64,000 nt of DNA from Congregibacter brevis (GCF_045689245.1 NZ_CP136865.1:3162001-3226000); one strand, 5' to 3'. Positions 6,109 through 16,367 are shown, counted from the first letter of the stretch. A program made the numbers and translations. The notes: generated by a model from the letters alone, not told the origin.

Positions 6109-9006
6109 ATGAGCATGGATCGCCTCACGACACTTGAAGGCCACGACGAATTTCTCGCCCGACACATAGGCCCCAGCGCTGCACAACAGAGCGAAATGGC
6201 CTTGGCGGCAGGGTACGACAGCGTTGAGTCACTCATCGACGCCACTGTCCCCTCAAACATCCGCTTGACTAACCCCATGGCCTTAGATGGTCCTCAACGC
6301 GAGGTCAATGTTATCGCCCGCTTGAAGGCCATGGCTGCGCAAAATCGCATCTGCAAAAATTTTATCGGTATGGGGTACTACGGTACCCACACCCCCGCGG
6401 TGATCCAAAGAAACGTGCTGGAGAATCCGGGTTGGTATACCGCGTACACGCCGTACCAGGCTGAGATATCCCAAGGACGCCTCGAAGCCTTGCTCAGTTA
6501 CCAACAGGTCATTATGGATCTGACCGGCATGGAGCTCGCCAACGCGTCCATGCTGGACGAGGCGAGTGCCGCGGCAGAGGCAATGACGCTGACCCAGCGG
6601 GTCAACAAAAAAAACAAGAGCGTGCGCTTCATTGTAGATAGCGACTGTCACCCTCAGACCCTTGCAGTCCTCGAAACGCGTGCCGAACCACTAGGCATTG
6701 AGATTGTGCATGGCAATGCTACTCAATTGCTGCAGAAAGGCGACGCATTCGGCGTATTCATTCAGTATCCAGGCAGCAGCGGTAACGTATCCGACCCCAG
6801 CGCACTCATAGAATCAGCCCATGCCCAAAACACTTTGGTGGTGGTTGCCAGCGACCTGCTAGCGCTTTTGTTGCTCAAGTCTCCGGGGGAGCTCGGTGCC
6901 GATGTGGTTGTTGGCAATAGCCAGCGCTTTGGTGTCCCCATGGGCTATGGCGGACCTCACGCTGCGTTCTTCGCCACGCGAGATTCTTACAAGCGCTCGA
7001 CCCCCGGACGTATTATTGGCGTCTCCGTCGATCGCGATGGTCGCCCTGCCCTGCGTATGGCAATGCAAACCAGGGAACAACACATTCGCCGGGAGAAAGC
7101 CACGAGCAACATTTGTACAGCGCAAGCCTTACTAGCGGTTATGGCTGCTTTTTATGCGATGTATCACGGACCAGCGGGTTTACGCCAAATCGCGGAGCGC
7201 GTGCAGCTACTAACGGGCGCACTGGCCTCGGCGCTGCGCTCATCGGGCGTAACGGTTCTTAACTCACACTTCGTAGACACCCTGACGATCGCAAGCGACG
7301 ACCAGCGAGAAAGCATACTGGCTCGCGCGGAAGCCCAAGGCGTTAACCTACGCTGTGACAACGCTGAAACATTGGGGGTTTCTCTAGATGAAACAACCAC
7401 GCGTGCCGACCTTGCACTACTCATAGAAGTAATTACCGGTGAATCTTTAAGCGTCGATAGTCTCGACGTTGAGAGCGGTATTCCCGACGACCTATATCGC
7501 GACGTCGACTACCTTCAGCATCCTCTCTTTAATGAATATCATTCAGAGACTGAAATGCTGCGCTATATGCGCCGTCTCGAAAGCAAAGACATCGCTCTTA
7601 ATCGCTCCATGATTGCGCTTGGCAGTTGCACCATGAAGCTGAATGCCACCACCGAAATGTTGCCGGTTACCTGGGAAGGCTTCGGTGCGATACATCCTTT
7701 TGCACCCATCGACCAGGCAGCAGGCTACGCAGAACTCCTAACGGATCTTGAACGCATGCTCACAGAGTGCACAGGCTACGACGCTGTATCGCTACAGCCC
7801 AATGCCGGGTCCCAGGGAGAGTACGCAGGCTTGTTAGTGATAAAGCGCTACCACGAAAGCCGGGGGGACAGGGATCGCAATATTTGCCTTATCCCATCGT
7901 CTGCGCATGGTACCAACCCTGCGAGCGCGGTTCTGGCGGGAATGCGTGTTGTGATAGTCGAGTGCGACGCTCAGGGCAATGTAGACATCGCGGATCTTCG
8001 TAAAAAGGCCGAGCAACACAGCAAGCATTTAGCGGCGATCATGGTGACCTACCCCTCCACTCACGGCGTTTTTGAGGAGGACATCGTAGAGGTCTGTCAG
8101 ATCGTGCACGAGCACGGTGGTCAAGTATATGTCGATGGCGCCAATCTCAACGCCTTGGTCGGCTTAGCAGCCCCCGGTAAGTTCGGCGCTGACGTATCTC
8201 ACCTCAACCTGCACAAGACCTTTTGCATACCCCACGGCGGTGGTGGCCCCGGCATGGGACCTATCGGCGTGGGCGCGCACCTGCAACCATTTCTGCCGTC
8301 AAACCCTGTAGTACCCGTACCGGGACTATCACCAGATAACGACGTCGTGTCCGCCACTCCCTATGGCAGCGCTTCGATCTTGCCGATTTCCTGGGCCTAT
8401 ATTGCGCTGATGGGTGCCCGTGGACTGACACAGGCCAGTAAAGTTGCCATCGTCTCTGCGAACTACATAGCCCATCGACTGCGCGATCATTATGGCGTGC
8501 TTTACACGGGTAGCAGTGGCACCGTCGCTCACGAATGCATTATTGATATTCGCCCGATCAAAGAGGCTAGCGGCATCGGCGAGGAAGACATCGCCAAGCG
8601 ACTCATGGACTTTGGCTTTCATGCTCCCACGATGTCATTCCCTGTCGCCGGCACTCTAATGATAGAACCCACGGAATCCGAGTCTCTTGCAGAGATCGAT
8701 CGGTTCTGCGACGCGCTTATCACCATTCGTGAAGAAATACGTGAAGTTGAGAGTGGACGCTGGTCACTGGAAGACAACCCGCTGGTTAATGCGCCTCACA
8801 CGCTGCGCGATCTCACCGGAGAGGAATGGGCCCATGCCTACAGCCGAAAGCAAGCTGCGTTTGCGATGGACTCCCTCCAGCAAGACAAGTACTGGCCGCC
8901 GGTAAGTCGTATCGACAACGTCTACGGCGACCGGAATCTTTTTTGCGCCTGCCCGTCTATCGACAGCTTTCGTGAAAGCACGCAGGACGAGCCCAGCCTA
9001 GGATAA
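6109..9006 (+). CDS. gcvP: glycine dehydrogenase (decarboxylating), P-protein
   Basis: P-protein of the glycine cleavage system decarboxylates glycine with PLP and passes the aminomethyl group to lipoyl-GcvH. The product is 965 residues, so it is the single-chain form rather than the split GcvPA/GcvPB type. The PLP lysine lies in LHKTFCIPHGGGGPGMGPIG (Lys near residue 702). N-terminal signatures FIGMGYYGTHTPAVIQRNVL and NPGWYTAYTPYQAEISQGR are clear. The ATG at 6109 has GGA 8 bases upstream; a TTG at 6094 and an ATG at 6115 are alternatives. gcvT and gcvH are not adjacent, so the gene is probably transcribed alone. Confidence 0.97.
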   Translation: MSMDRLTTLEGHDEFLARHIGPSAAQQSEMALAAGYDSVESLIDATVPSNIRLTNPMALDGPQREVNVIARLKAMAAQNRICKNFIGMGYYGTHTPAVIQRNVLENPGWYTAYTPYQAEISQGRLEALLSYQQVIMDLTGMELANASMLDEASAAAEAMTLTQRVNKKNKSVRFIVDSDCHPQTLAVLETRAEPLGIEIVHGNATQLLQKGDAFGVFIQYPGSSGNVSDPSALIESAHAQNTLVVVASDLLALLLLKSPGELGADVVVGNSQRFGVPMGYGGPHAAFFATRDSYKRSTPGRIIGVSVDRDGRPALRMAMQTREQHIRREKATSNICTAQALLAVMAAFYAMYHGPAGLRQIAERVQLLTGALASALRSSGVTVLNSHFVDTLTIASDDQRESILARAEAQGVNLRCDNAETLGVSLDETTTRADLALLIEVITGESLSVDSLDVESGIPDDLYRDVDYLQHPLFNEYHSETEMLRYMRRLESKDIALNRSMIALGSCTMKLNATTEMLPVTWEGFGAIHPFAPIDQAAGYAELLTDLERMLTECTGYDAVSLQPNAGSQGEYAGLLVIKRYHESRGDRDRNICLIPSSAHGTNPASAVLAGMRVVIVECDAQGNVDIADLRKKAEQHSKHLAAIMVTYPSTHGVFEEDIVEVCQIVHEHGGQVYVDGANLNALVGLAAPGKFGADVSHLNLHKTFCIPHGGGGPGMGPIGVGAHLQPFLPSNPVVPVPGLSPDNDVVSATPYGSASILPISWAYIALMGARGLTQASKVAIVSANYIAHRLRDHYGVLYTGSSGTVAHECIIDIRPIKEASGIGEEDIAKRLMDFGFHAPTMSFPVAGTLMIEPTESESLAEIDRFCDALITIREEIREVESGRWSLEDNPLVNAPHTLRDLTGEEWAHAYSRKQAAFAMDSLQQDKYWPPVSRIDNVYGDRNLFCACPSIDSFRESTQDEPSLG

Positions 9007-9121
9007 GCGTATTGCAAGCTACAGCGGTGAATTGAACGGCATACGGCGGCAGGCTACGAGCGAGATTTTGCGTCACCGTTAAAAATAGCGCCGCGACGAA
9101 AAGACATCTACACTCGAGATT

Positions 9122-11539
9122 GTGATTCCTGACGAGGCGTTAGCTGTAGTGAGTGAGACACATCTCTTGCCGCAAAGCGATGCGGTATTCCTCGCGGCGG
9201 GCATTGGCACGTGGCACTGGGACGCCGCGAGCGGCATATTTCAGCTGTCCGATGACGGCATCGAAATGCTCCAGGTGCGTAATGACGAACTCCCTTTGAA
9301 CGCAGACACCATTCTTGGGCAGATCCTCGACGAAGATGTCGATGACTTTCAAGCCGCCATGGCTCAACTCTTGATCGAGCCAAGCCTTATCAAAGTAGAT
9401 TTTCGAGCCCTCCTCGACAGCGGCGATGTGCGGTGGTATCGCGCGGTTGGTCAAAGTTACAAAGCCGACTCAGGCAGCGTATCGCACGCTTCAGGCGTGC
9501 TTGTTGATGTCACAGGGCAACACAATGCTGAGCATTACTACGATACATTCTTTCAGCAGCCCAACGGTATGCACCTGGTCGCTAGCATTGACGGCGTCAT
9601 TGCACTCGCAAATAGTGCGTGGCAACTCGTTTTAGGCTACGCCCCTTCAGAACTTATTGGGCGTAACTTTCTGGATCTCGTGCACGAGAAGGATCAGGAA
9701 AGCACCATTGCCGAAATGGTCAACCTGTCAAGGGGTCTGAAAACCCTGTACTTTGAAAATCGTTATCGGCACAAGGACGGCAGTTACCGAGTCATTGCCT
9801 GGTCTGCCGCCACCGCAGAGCGAGAGTCAGTTATCTGTGGGGTGGGTAGAGATATATCGCAGGAACACGCGGCTAGACGCGAGCTCTTTCAGGCTGCGGC
9901 TGTGTTCAACAATAGCGGCGAAGGAATCCTCATCTCTGATGCAGACGGCCGCATCCGGGATGTGAACGCTGCGTTCTCCCGCATAACCGGATACAGCCGC
10001 GATGAAGCTATAGGGGAGTCCACAAACCTACTACGGTCCGGGCGTCATGACGCAGATTTTTATCAGACAATGTGGCATGCCCTCCAGAAAAATGGAGTAT
10101 GGCGAGGCGAGATATGGAACCGGAGAAAGTCTGGAACCGTTTTTCCCGAGCTACTGACGATTAGTAAAATTGACGGCCCAGATGGCGGCTTCATGGCAAT
10201 CTTCACTGACATCAGCCAGCTCAAAGAGACCGAAGCCCAGCTGCAAAAACTCGCGCACTACGATCCGCTGACCAACCTGCCCAACCGCTTTCTCATTAAT
10301 GAGCGGCTCGAGCACGGCATTCGCCGCGCTCAGCGTCGCTCTGATCAACTCGCTGTCTTCTTTCTCGATATCGATGGCTTTAAAAACATCAACGACAGCC
10401 TCGGGCATCTTGCTGGAGACAGGCTCCTCGGTATCACCGCGGACAGGCTCCGAGACGTGCTTCGTGAAGATGATAGCGTCGGCCGAATTGGTGGAGACGA
10501 ATTCCTCATGCTCCTTGACGACATTGGATCACCCGAAGACGCCACCAACATTGCAGAGAAAGTCATTGGTGCCCTTCGTAAGCCTATGATCCTGGAGGGC
10601 CGCAGCGTATCGGTAAGTGCAAGCATTGGAATCAGCATATTCCCCGAGGATGGGCAAACCGCCGAAACGCTGATGAGCAATGCCGACGCAGCGATGTATA
10701 ACGCCAAAGATCAAGGCCGCGACACCTTCCGATTTTACTCAGAGCATCTAACGCGACAGGCATTTCAGAATGTTCTCATTGACTCTGCTCTTCGCGAGGC
10801 CGTAGCAAAAAAAGAACTTCATTTGGCGTTTCAACCACAAGTGATTAATGACAGCCAAACGCTGCTCGGGCTAGAGGTTCTCCTGCGCTGGCATCACCCC
10901 ACGCTAGGAAAGGTACCCCCTGCGCAGTTTATTCCTCAGGCCGAACGTACCGGGCTGATCCGTAACATTGGTCATTGGGTACTCGAACAATCTTGTATTC
11001 AAGGTAGCCATTGGCTGGCTGAAGGATTGGAGTTCGGTCATCTGGCGGTCAATGTATCTGCGCCCCAGTTCCGCGCCGAAGACTTCGTAGCGCAAGTAAA
11101 GAAGGTCCTCCAGGACACCCAATTCCCTCCTGAAAAACTTGAGCTGGAACTCACAGAAAGTGTATTGGTAAGAGACACAGAAGCACTCATCGAGAGCATG
11201 CATGAGCTCAGAGCATTAGGTGTGATGTTCGCCATCGACGACTTTGGCACCGGCTACTCTTCCCTGTCCTATCTAAAGCGCATGCCCATAGATCGACTCA
11301 AACTAGACAAATCCTTCGTAGACAACATTGCCAGTGATGAAAGCGATCAAATCATTGCGGGGGCGGTACTGGCACTGGGCGACGCACTGGGGGTACCGGT
11401 CATTGCGGAGGGTATTGAGCAGGACGCGCAGGCACAGGTGTTGAAAGGACTTGGCTGTACACATTTTCAGGGTTTTCTGTATGGCATGCCGATGTACGCT
11501 CCGCGCACGGAGGTGCTTTTACGCTCACATAAGCCCTAA
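9122..11539 (+). CDS. PAS-GGDEF-EAL cyclic-di-GMP signalling protein
   Basis: This 805-residue soluble protein combines about three PAS-like domains (roughly residues 20-125, 140-250, 255-375) with GGDEF (380-540) and EAL (550-800) domains. The GGDEF motif is intact (RIGGDEFLML, about 455) and is preceded by REDD five residues before it, matching an RxxD inhibitory site. The EAL motif reads EVLLRW, and ELTESVL, DDFGTGYSSLSYLKRMP and VIAEGIE are present, so both cyclase and phosphodiesterase activities look possible. The start is a GTG at 9122 with no strong ribosome-binding site. No membrane segment is seen. The signal sensed by the PAS domains is unknown. Confidence 0.93.
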   Translation: MIPDEALAVVSETHLLPQSDAVFLAAGIGTWHWDAASGIFQLSDDGIEMLQVRNDELPLNADTILGQILDEDVDDFQAAMAQLLIEPSLIKVDFRALLDSGDVRWYRAVGQSYKADSGSVSHASGVLVDVTGQHNAEHYYDTFFQQPNGMHLVASIDGVIALANSAWQLVLGYAPSELIGRNFLDLVHEKDQESTIAEMVNLSRGLKTLYFENRYRHKDGSYRVIAWSAATAERESVICGVGRDISQEHAARRELFQAAAVFNNSGEGILISDADGRIRDVNAAFSRITGYSRDEAIGESTNLLRSGRHDADFYQTMWHALQKNGVWRGEIWNRRKSGTVFPELLTISKIDGPDGGFMAIFTDISQLKETEAQLQKLAHYDPLTNLPNRFLINERLEHGIRRAQRRSDQLAVFFLDIDGFKNINDSLGHLAGDRLLGITADRLRDVLREDDSVGRIGGDEFLMLLDDIGSPEDATNIAEKVIGALRKPMILEGRSVSVSASIGISIFPEDGQTAETLMSNADAAMYNAKDQGRDTFRFYSEHLTRQAFQNVLIDSALREAVAKKELHLAFQPQVINDSQTLLGLEVLLRWHHPTLGKVPPAQFIPQAERTGLIRNIGHWVLEQSCIQGSHWLAEGLEFGHLAVNVSAPQFRAEDFVAQVKKVLQDTQFPPEKLELELTESVLVRDTEALIESMHELRALGVMFAIDDFGTGYSSLSYLKRMPIDRLKLDKSFVDNIASDESDQIIAGAVLALGDALGVPVIAEGIEQDAQAQVLKGLGCTHFQGFLYGMPMYAPRTEVLLRSHKP

Positions 11540-11591
11540 GCCAGCCACGAGAAGCTTACAAGACTGTCCTGTCGAAAAATGCCCACGAAAA

Positions 11592-11615
11592 AAAAGGCGC
11601 CCAAAGGCGCCTTTT
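11592..11615. terminator. bidirectional intrinsic terminator
   Basis: AAAAGGCGCC, loop CAAA and GGCGCCTTTT form a 10-bp stem between the convergent ends of the GGDEF-EAL gene and the TonB-receptor gene. On the minus strand the stem runs into eight U residues, a strong terminator for the catabolic operon. On the plus strand the U-run is shorter. Confidence 0.85.
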
Positions 11616-11630
11616 CAACTTTTAGAGGTT

Positions 11631-14153
11631 TTAGAAGCTGTAACGGAAGTCTACCCCGTAGCTTTGCAGCGCCGATGGATGCAAAAAGCTTCCGCCGAAC
11701 TCGGGCGTAGGAATCACTTCCTGCAGATACTCCTCATCGGTGATGTTGCGACCCCAGGCGGTAATCGCCCAGTTTTCGCCTTCGAGCCCTACTCGCAAGT
11801 CCACGGTGCTAAACGCGTCGCGAGATGACTTGGAGAAGTTCTGATTGAACCCAGGACCGAAGAAGGCGTTCCAAATAGTGGGAGTTTCCTCACCCTGTAG
11901 TGTGTGGAACCACATTTCGCCTGTGTACTGCCAGTCCAATCGACTCACCAACTGCATGCTACCGCCCACAGGAAAGCTTAGCTCCGCACCCAGATTACCG
12001 GTAGTCTCTGGCGCTTGAGGTACATCATTACCCTCAGACAGAGGACGGTGATTGTTCTTCTCAATCTCTGAATCCATCAAGCCAATCCCGCCATAGACTG
12101 TCAGGTACTCAGTGGCAATGAAGGTGAAGTCCGCTTCGATACCCTGAATGTAGAGTTCATCAATAGTTGTGACTGTACGCAGGATGCCAAAAGGTCCCGC
12201 GTAGAACTCAAAGAACTGATTGTCTTCAACATCCGTGCGGAAGGCAGCGGCATTTAAACGCAGACGACGATCCATCAATTCGGACTTAAAGCCGACTTCA
12301 AAAGCAGTGGAGATTTCCTTGTCATAGTCGTCGGTTACCTGAAGCTGCGCGTCAACAACTTCACCCGGTCCACCAAAGCCTGAGTTAAACCAAAAGTTCA
12401 GCAAGTCCTCGGTACCGATCGCATTAAAGCCACCACTTCGGAATCCAAGACCGTAGCTTGCATAAACGTTAACCGCATCAGTCATTGCCCAGTTCCATGT
12501 TGCCTTGGGCTGAAGCTGGCTAAAGTCACGCGCACGATCAGGAATGCCATTAGGGTTGCTGGCAAATGCCGGATTGATAGGCAATGGAGCACCCGTCGCC
12601 GGATCCAGCAGATTAATGTTGAGGCCCGAGTTCAGGACATTAGGCACCTTATTGCTGACCTCTCGCTCTTCACGGTCATAACGCAGCGCAAAAGACAGCT
12701 CCATGGTGTCGGATAGATCGAACTCCAACTGCCCGTAGATGGCATACACCTCAGTGTTGAATTCATCCCAGAAAAGAAGATCTGTCGGGTTAGGCCCCGT
12801 TGGGTCAACGTAGGGCTGCTTTAGGAACCCCTGCCCTTGATCAGCGCCGTAGCCCACCAACGATTCTCGCTCAATATCTGCGTAGTACACGCCCGCGATC
12901 CAGCGAATCGCGTCGTCTTCAGGGCCGACCAAACGCGCATCAATACTAATGTCTTCCTGATTACGCTCTTGATACTGATAGCCATCACAGGTCAGAGGAT
13001 TGTATGGGCCGTAGACACCCTGGAAGTCAGCACCCGGCGGCAAGACGCCAAAGGGGTTGAACGGTTCGCCGAACAAATCAGGACGAGTAAAGCTGTTTAA
13101 TTCGCCGCGACCTGCCTGACAGGATGGTGTCAGCTCGTAGCCATAGAAGGTCGCTGCTGTGCCATCAGAGAGCAGAGACTCTTCTAGATCGCTGTAGGCA
13201 ACGCTCGCAACGAGGTCTGCAAAATCCAAAGCCCAATCCAGCTTGATAGCAAAGTCCGTGGTCGTCTGCTCATTCTCGCCCGGCGTGTTGAACGTGAAGC
13301 GGAAATCCACGTCATTAACATCCTGGTTGTAATTAGGCGCACCAAAAGCATCAACAAATGCAGGAATAGCAAATCCCGCGTTGAAGTTGATAGCGCCAGC
13401 ACTTACATCGGAATAACCACCTCTGAAGTCTATCGTCAGATCGTCAGTAACATTCCACTTGAGGCGACCACGCACACTGGTGTCTTCAAGATAATCAACA
13501 ACGTCGTCTTGGTTCGTGAAAATGTTCCCGTAAAATCCATCTGTTTCACTGGTGCTGATCGCAATACGACCCAGCAACTTATCCTTTACGATCGGCCCGC
13601 TAAACATTGCATTCCCTCGAAGAGTGCCGACATTTCCGACGGTGCCTCCCACGCGAGCTTCGAATTCGTTCGTCGGCTCTTTGGTGGTAACGAGAATCGC
13701 ACCAGCGACTGCGTTACGACCATAGAGTGCGCCCTGGGGACCTTTGAGGACTTCGATCTGCTGAACATCGAAGAGCTCTTCGTTGAAGCTGTTCGGGTTA
13801 GTGCTTAAGACGCCGTCGACGACATAGGCGAACGTCGATTCCGCATCTCGTGTAGAAATGATGCCGCGAATGCTCAACTGCGTATCACCCACGTTCGCTG
13901 AATCCACGAGAGTTACGTTGGGCACTAGCCCGACGTAGTCACCCGCACGCTGAATACCCGCGCGCTGAATCGTATCCTCATCGATCGCAGAAATAGCGAT
14001 GGGCACTTCTTGAAGGTTCTCTGAACGCTTTCGCGCCGTCACCACCACTTCTTCGATAGCGAGGTTGTTACCCTGAGCCATCACCATTTGCGTTGCCGGC
14101 AACAACAGCGTCGCTGCCAAAGCCTGCACTAGCGGTTTCTTCATGCTTTGCAT
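11631..14153 (-). CDS. TonB-dependent outer-membrane receptor
   Basis: This 840-residue protein has a signal peptide (MQSMKKPLVQALAATLLLPA, cleavage after VMAQ) and a TonB box (IEEVVVTAR) right after it. A plug domain (about 50-170, including FAYVVDGVLS and QIEVLKGPQGALYGRNAVAG) is followed by a 22-strand barrel type C-terminal part ending in FRYSF with the terminal Phe. It lacks the extra STN signalling domain. The ATG at 14153 has AGGAG 7 bases upstream; the longer frame is not needed. It starts 10 bp after the PrpR-type activator and closes the operon, so it probably imports the substrate handled by the upstream enzymes. The substrate is unknown. Confidence 0.93.
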   Translation of the reverse strand: MQSMKKPLVQALAATLLLPATQMVMAQGNNLAIEEVVVTARKRSENLQEVPIAISAIDEDTIQRAGIQRAGDYVGLVPNVTLVDSANVGDTQLSIRGIISTRDAESTFAYVVDGVLSTNPNSFNEELFDVQQIEVLKGPQGALYGRNAVAGAILVTTKEPTNEFEARVGGTVGNVGTLRGNAMFSGPIVKDKLLGRIAISTSETDGFYGNIFTNQDDVVDYLEDTSVRGRLKWNVTDDLTIDFRGGYSDVSAGAINFNAGFAIPAFVDAFGAPNYNQDVNDVDFRFTFNTPGENEQTTTDFAIKLDWALDFADLVASVAYSDLEESLLSDGTAATFYGYELTPSCQAGRGELNSFTRPDLFGEPFNPFGVLPPGADFQGVYGPYNPLTCDGYQYQERNQEDISIDARLVGPEDDAIRWIAGVYYADIERESLVGYGADQGQGFLKQPYVDPTGPNPTDLLFWDEFNTEVYAIYGQLEFDLSDTMELSFALRYDREEREVSNKVPNVLNSGLNINLLDPATGAPLPINPAFASNPNGIPDRARDFSQLQPKATWNWAMTDAVNVYASYGLGFRSGGFNAIGTEDLLNFWFNSGFGGPGEVVDAQLQVTDDYDKEISTAFEVGFKSELMDRRLRLNAAAFRTDVEDNQFFEFYAGPFGILRTVTTIDELYIQGIEADFTFIATEYLTVYGGIGLMDSEIEKNNHRPLSEGNDVPQAPETTGNLGAELSFPVGGSMQLVSRLDWQYTGEMWFHTLQGEETPTIWNAFFGPGFNQNFSKSSRDAFSTVDLRVGLEGENWAITAWGRNITDEEYLQEVIPTPEFGGSFLHPSALQSYGVDFRYSF

Positions 14154-14163
14154 TCCCGTTCTC

Positions 14164-15768
14164 CTACCCTCGTGAGTATTGATTGCTTTTCTTATTGCCA
14201 GCACCATAGGTGCCAAAATTTTGATTCAAGTCCATTTCCTTGAGGCGCCGCCACAAGGTGGTAGGACTAATACCTAACTCTTTACTGACCGCGTTCTTAT
14301 CTCCAGCGAAGCGCTGCATTGCCTCAGCAATGGCTCGGCACTCCTGCTCCTTGAGCAAACCTGCGGGCAATTGCTGGGTGGGCTGCACCGCTGATAGCTC
14401 CGGAAGAAGCTCTTCAAGCTTCAATTCGTTCACCGCAACACCTTGGGCTGCGTTCACAGCGAGACGCTCCGCAAAGTTCTGCAGTTCACGAACATTCCCC
14501 GGCCAGCGGTACATCAGGAACGGGCCGGTTAACTGAGCCATAAGGGTGGCAACGTCCAACTCCACCTCATACTGCCTCGCGTACTCAGCCAGATAGTGCT
14601 CGGCAATGGCTTCCACGTCCTCTGGCCGCTCCCGAAGGGGTGGAAGTCTTAAAGTAAATACGTTGAGGCGGTAATAAAGATCATCTCGAAATTGACCTGC
14701 ATCTACCGCCTCTTGTAGATCGGCGTTAGTAGCTGCAATGACCTTGAAATCAAGCGGTAATTCTCGGGTGCTGCCCACGGGCCGCACACTCCGTTCCTGC
14801 AGTACCCGGAGCAGTTTCACTTGTTGCGAAAGAGGCATCTCTCCAACCTCGTCCAGATACAGAACACCGCCATTGGCTTGTTCTACCAAGCCTACTCGAC
14901 CTCCTCGTCGAGAGCTTGTGAAAGCACCATCGACGTAGCCGAAGAGCTCACTTTCGAAAAGCTCATTGGGGATGCTGCCGCAGTTTATGGCGACCAACGC
15001 CCCGTTGCGATAGTCCGAGGCCTGGTGAATCTCACGCGCTATATGCTCCTTACCGGTACCACTTTCACCCTGAAGTAGCACCGAAGCACTTCCTCGAGAA
15101 TACGTCCGCGCCAATTCTGCAACGCGGGACATTTGCGGAGAGTCGATCACGAATCGGCCTGGCGATTGGGCCGTGTCTCGCTCTGCTGAGCGCACACGAG
15201 CCTGACGTAAAGCCTCATCAAGCATTGAGCGTGCAGACTCTCGGCTGTAGATCAGCACTGCGGGTAGGCCCCGTCGGGTCGCCAACTCACAGATATAGCT
15301 TGGACCCACGACCACGTCGGCACTGCGAGCGGCCGCCATAGCCAGAAGCTTTTCAGCGGCCTCATCGGTCGTTGCATAGCTTTCGTGCTGAAGGTTCCCA
15401 CCCAATAATGCTGGCAAGGCAGTAAACAGGCGCCCTTCAGATTCCGGTGCCGCAGCGTAGGTGAACACGTGCACCCGTTCGGCAATACGTCGTGCCCGAG
15501 CTACTGCATCCACAATATCGGTGTCGGTTACCGGTTGAGCGATGACCGGTAGCTTCAAAGAGTTTTGCAAAAAAGCAGCGTTTGATCCTGCACTGGCGAT
15601 CACGTCTGGCTTGTGTTCCTTCACCAGCGCCTGATAGTCGACACTCCCCGACGCAACGGATTCTACGATGATGATCTCTGCTTCATCCTTGTAGTCTGGG
15701 AGTACAGAGTTGATAAGCTCACTGAACTTGCGATAGCCAATAAGTAAGATACGCGCGCGGCTGCTCAT
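14164..15768 (-). CDS. PrpR-type sigma-54-dependent transcriptional activator
   Basis: This 534-residue regulator has a PrpR N-terminal sensor domain (about 1-190), a sigma-54 AAA+ domain (205-440) and a Fis-type helix-turn-helix at the end (LGISPTTLWRRLKEM). Walker A is GESGTGKE (234-241) and Walker B is YLDEVGE (304-310). The sigma-54 contact loop reads GAFTSS (281-286) instead of GAFTGA; the PrpR group is often GAFTGS. In PrpR the sensor domain binds an organic acid (2-methylcitrate), so a carboxylate inducer made by this pathway is a reasonable guess. It overlaps the upstream hydrolase by ATGA and probably controls its own operon. Confidence 0.92.
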   Translation of the reverse strand: MSSRARILLIGYRKFSELINSVLPDYKDEAEIIIVESVASGSVDYQALVKEHKPDVIASAGSNAAFLQNSLKLPVIAQPVTDTDIVDAVARARRIAERVHVFTYAAAPESEGRLFTALPALLGGNLQHESYATTDEAAEKLLAMAAARSADVVVGPSYICELATRRGLPAVLIYSRESARSMLDEALRQARVRSAERDTAQSPGRFVIDSPQMSRVAELARTYSRGSASVLLQGESGTGKEHIAREIHQASDYRNGALVAINCGSIPNELFESELFGYVDGAFTSSRRGGRVGLVEQANGGVLYLDEVGEMPLSQQVKLLRVLQERSVRPVGSTRELPLDFKVIAATNADLQEAVDAGQFRDDLYYRLNVFTLRLPPLRERPEDVEAIAEHYLAEYARQYEVELDVATLMAQLTGPFLMYRWPGNVRELQNFAERLAVNAAQGVAVNELKLEELLPELSAVQPTQQLPAGLLKEQECRAIAEAMQRFAGDKNAVSKELGISPTTLWRRLKEMDLNQNFGTYGAGNKKSNQYSRG

Positions 15769-16364
15769 GAAACTATTCCGATCGCGTCGCGCACATCATT
15801 CACCGATACGACTTCGGCATACTTCGCGTGCATATCATGCAGGTTCGCTTCATGGGCTTCGGCGTTGCGATCACCTACCGCCTCCTCAGCGACCCACACC
15901 ACGTAGTTATGTTGTAGTCCATCCACCACCGATGCTCTTATGCAACCGCTCGTGGTTAAACCAACTACCACCAGGGAATCCACTGCCTGCCCCTTTAACC
16001 ACTGCTGAAGACCGGTTTCGAAAAACGCACTCGCGTAGTGCTTCGCAAAAACCGGTTCTGACGCGCGAGGGCTAAGCCGAGCGTCTACCTCTACCGCAGC
16101 GCTGCCCTCAGAGAGAGCATTCAAGGCGGGAAGCCGCTGACGAAACACGGCCGCCTGAGATTCGCTTGAATACACCACGGTGGTAAAGCACACCGGCAAA
16201 TCTCGACTGCGAAACGCAGTTTGCAAATCGGCGCAGGCCGCGACAACCGCGTCGCTTTCTGATCCCAGAGGACTCTTGGGATCAGTAAAAGCGTTGATCA
16301 TATCGATCAGTAACAAAGCCGGACGGGCTCCGAGTGCTTGCGGTTTTCGAGCAAGATCAGCCAT
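15765..16364 (-). CDS. isochorismatase-like cysteine hydrolase (N-carbamoylsarcosine amidase-like)
   Basis: This 199-residue protein belongs to the cysteine hydrolase family that includes isochorismatase, nicotinamidase and N-carbamoylsarcosine amidase. The catalytic triad is visible: Asp21 in LLLIDMINAF, Lys108 in FAKHYASAF and Cys141 in VGLTTSGCIRASVVDG. It follows hyuB by 3 bp and overlaps the regulator by 4 bp. In creatinine breakdown an ATP-dependent N-methylhydantoinase feeds N-carbamoylsarcosine amidase, and the same pairing here suggests hydrolysis of a carbamoyl or amide product made by HyuAB. The exact substrate is not known. Confidence 0.85.
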   Translation of the reverse strand: MADLARKPQALGARPALLLIDMINAFTDPKSPLGSESDAVVAACADLQTAFRSRDLPVCFTTVVYSSESQAAVFRQRLPALNALSEGSAAVEVDARLSPRASEPVFAKHYASAFFETGLQQWLKGQAVDSLVVVGLTTSGCIRASVVDGLQHNYVVWVAEEAVGDRNAEAHEANLHDMHAKYAEVVSVNDVRDAIGIVS

Positions 16365-16367
16365 GAC

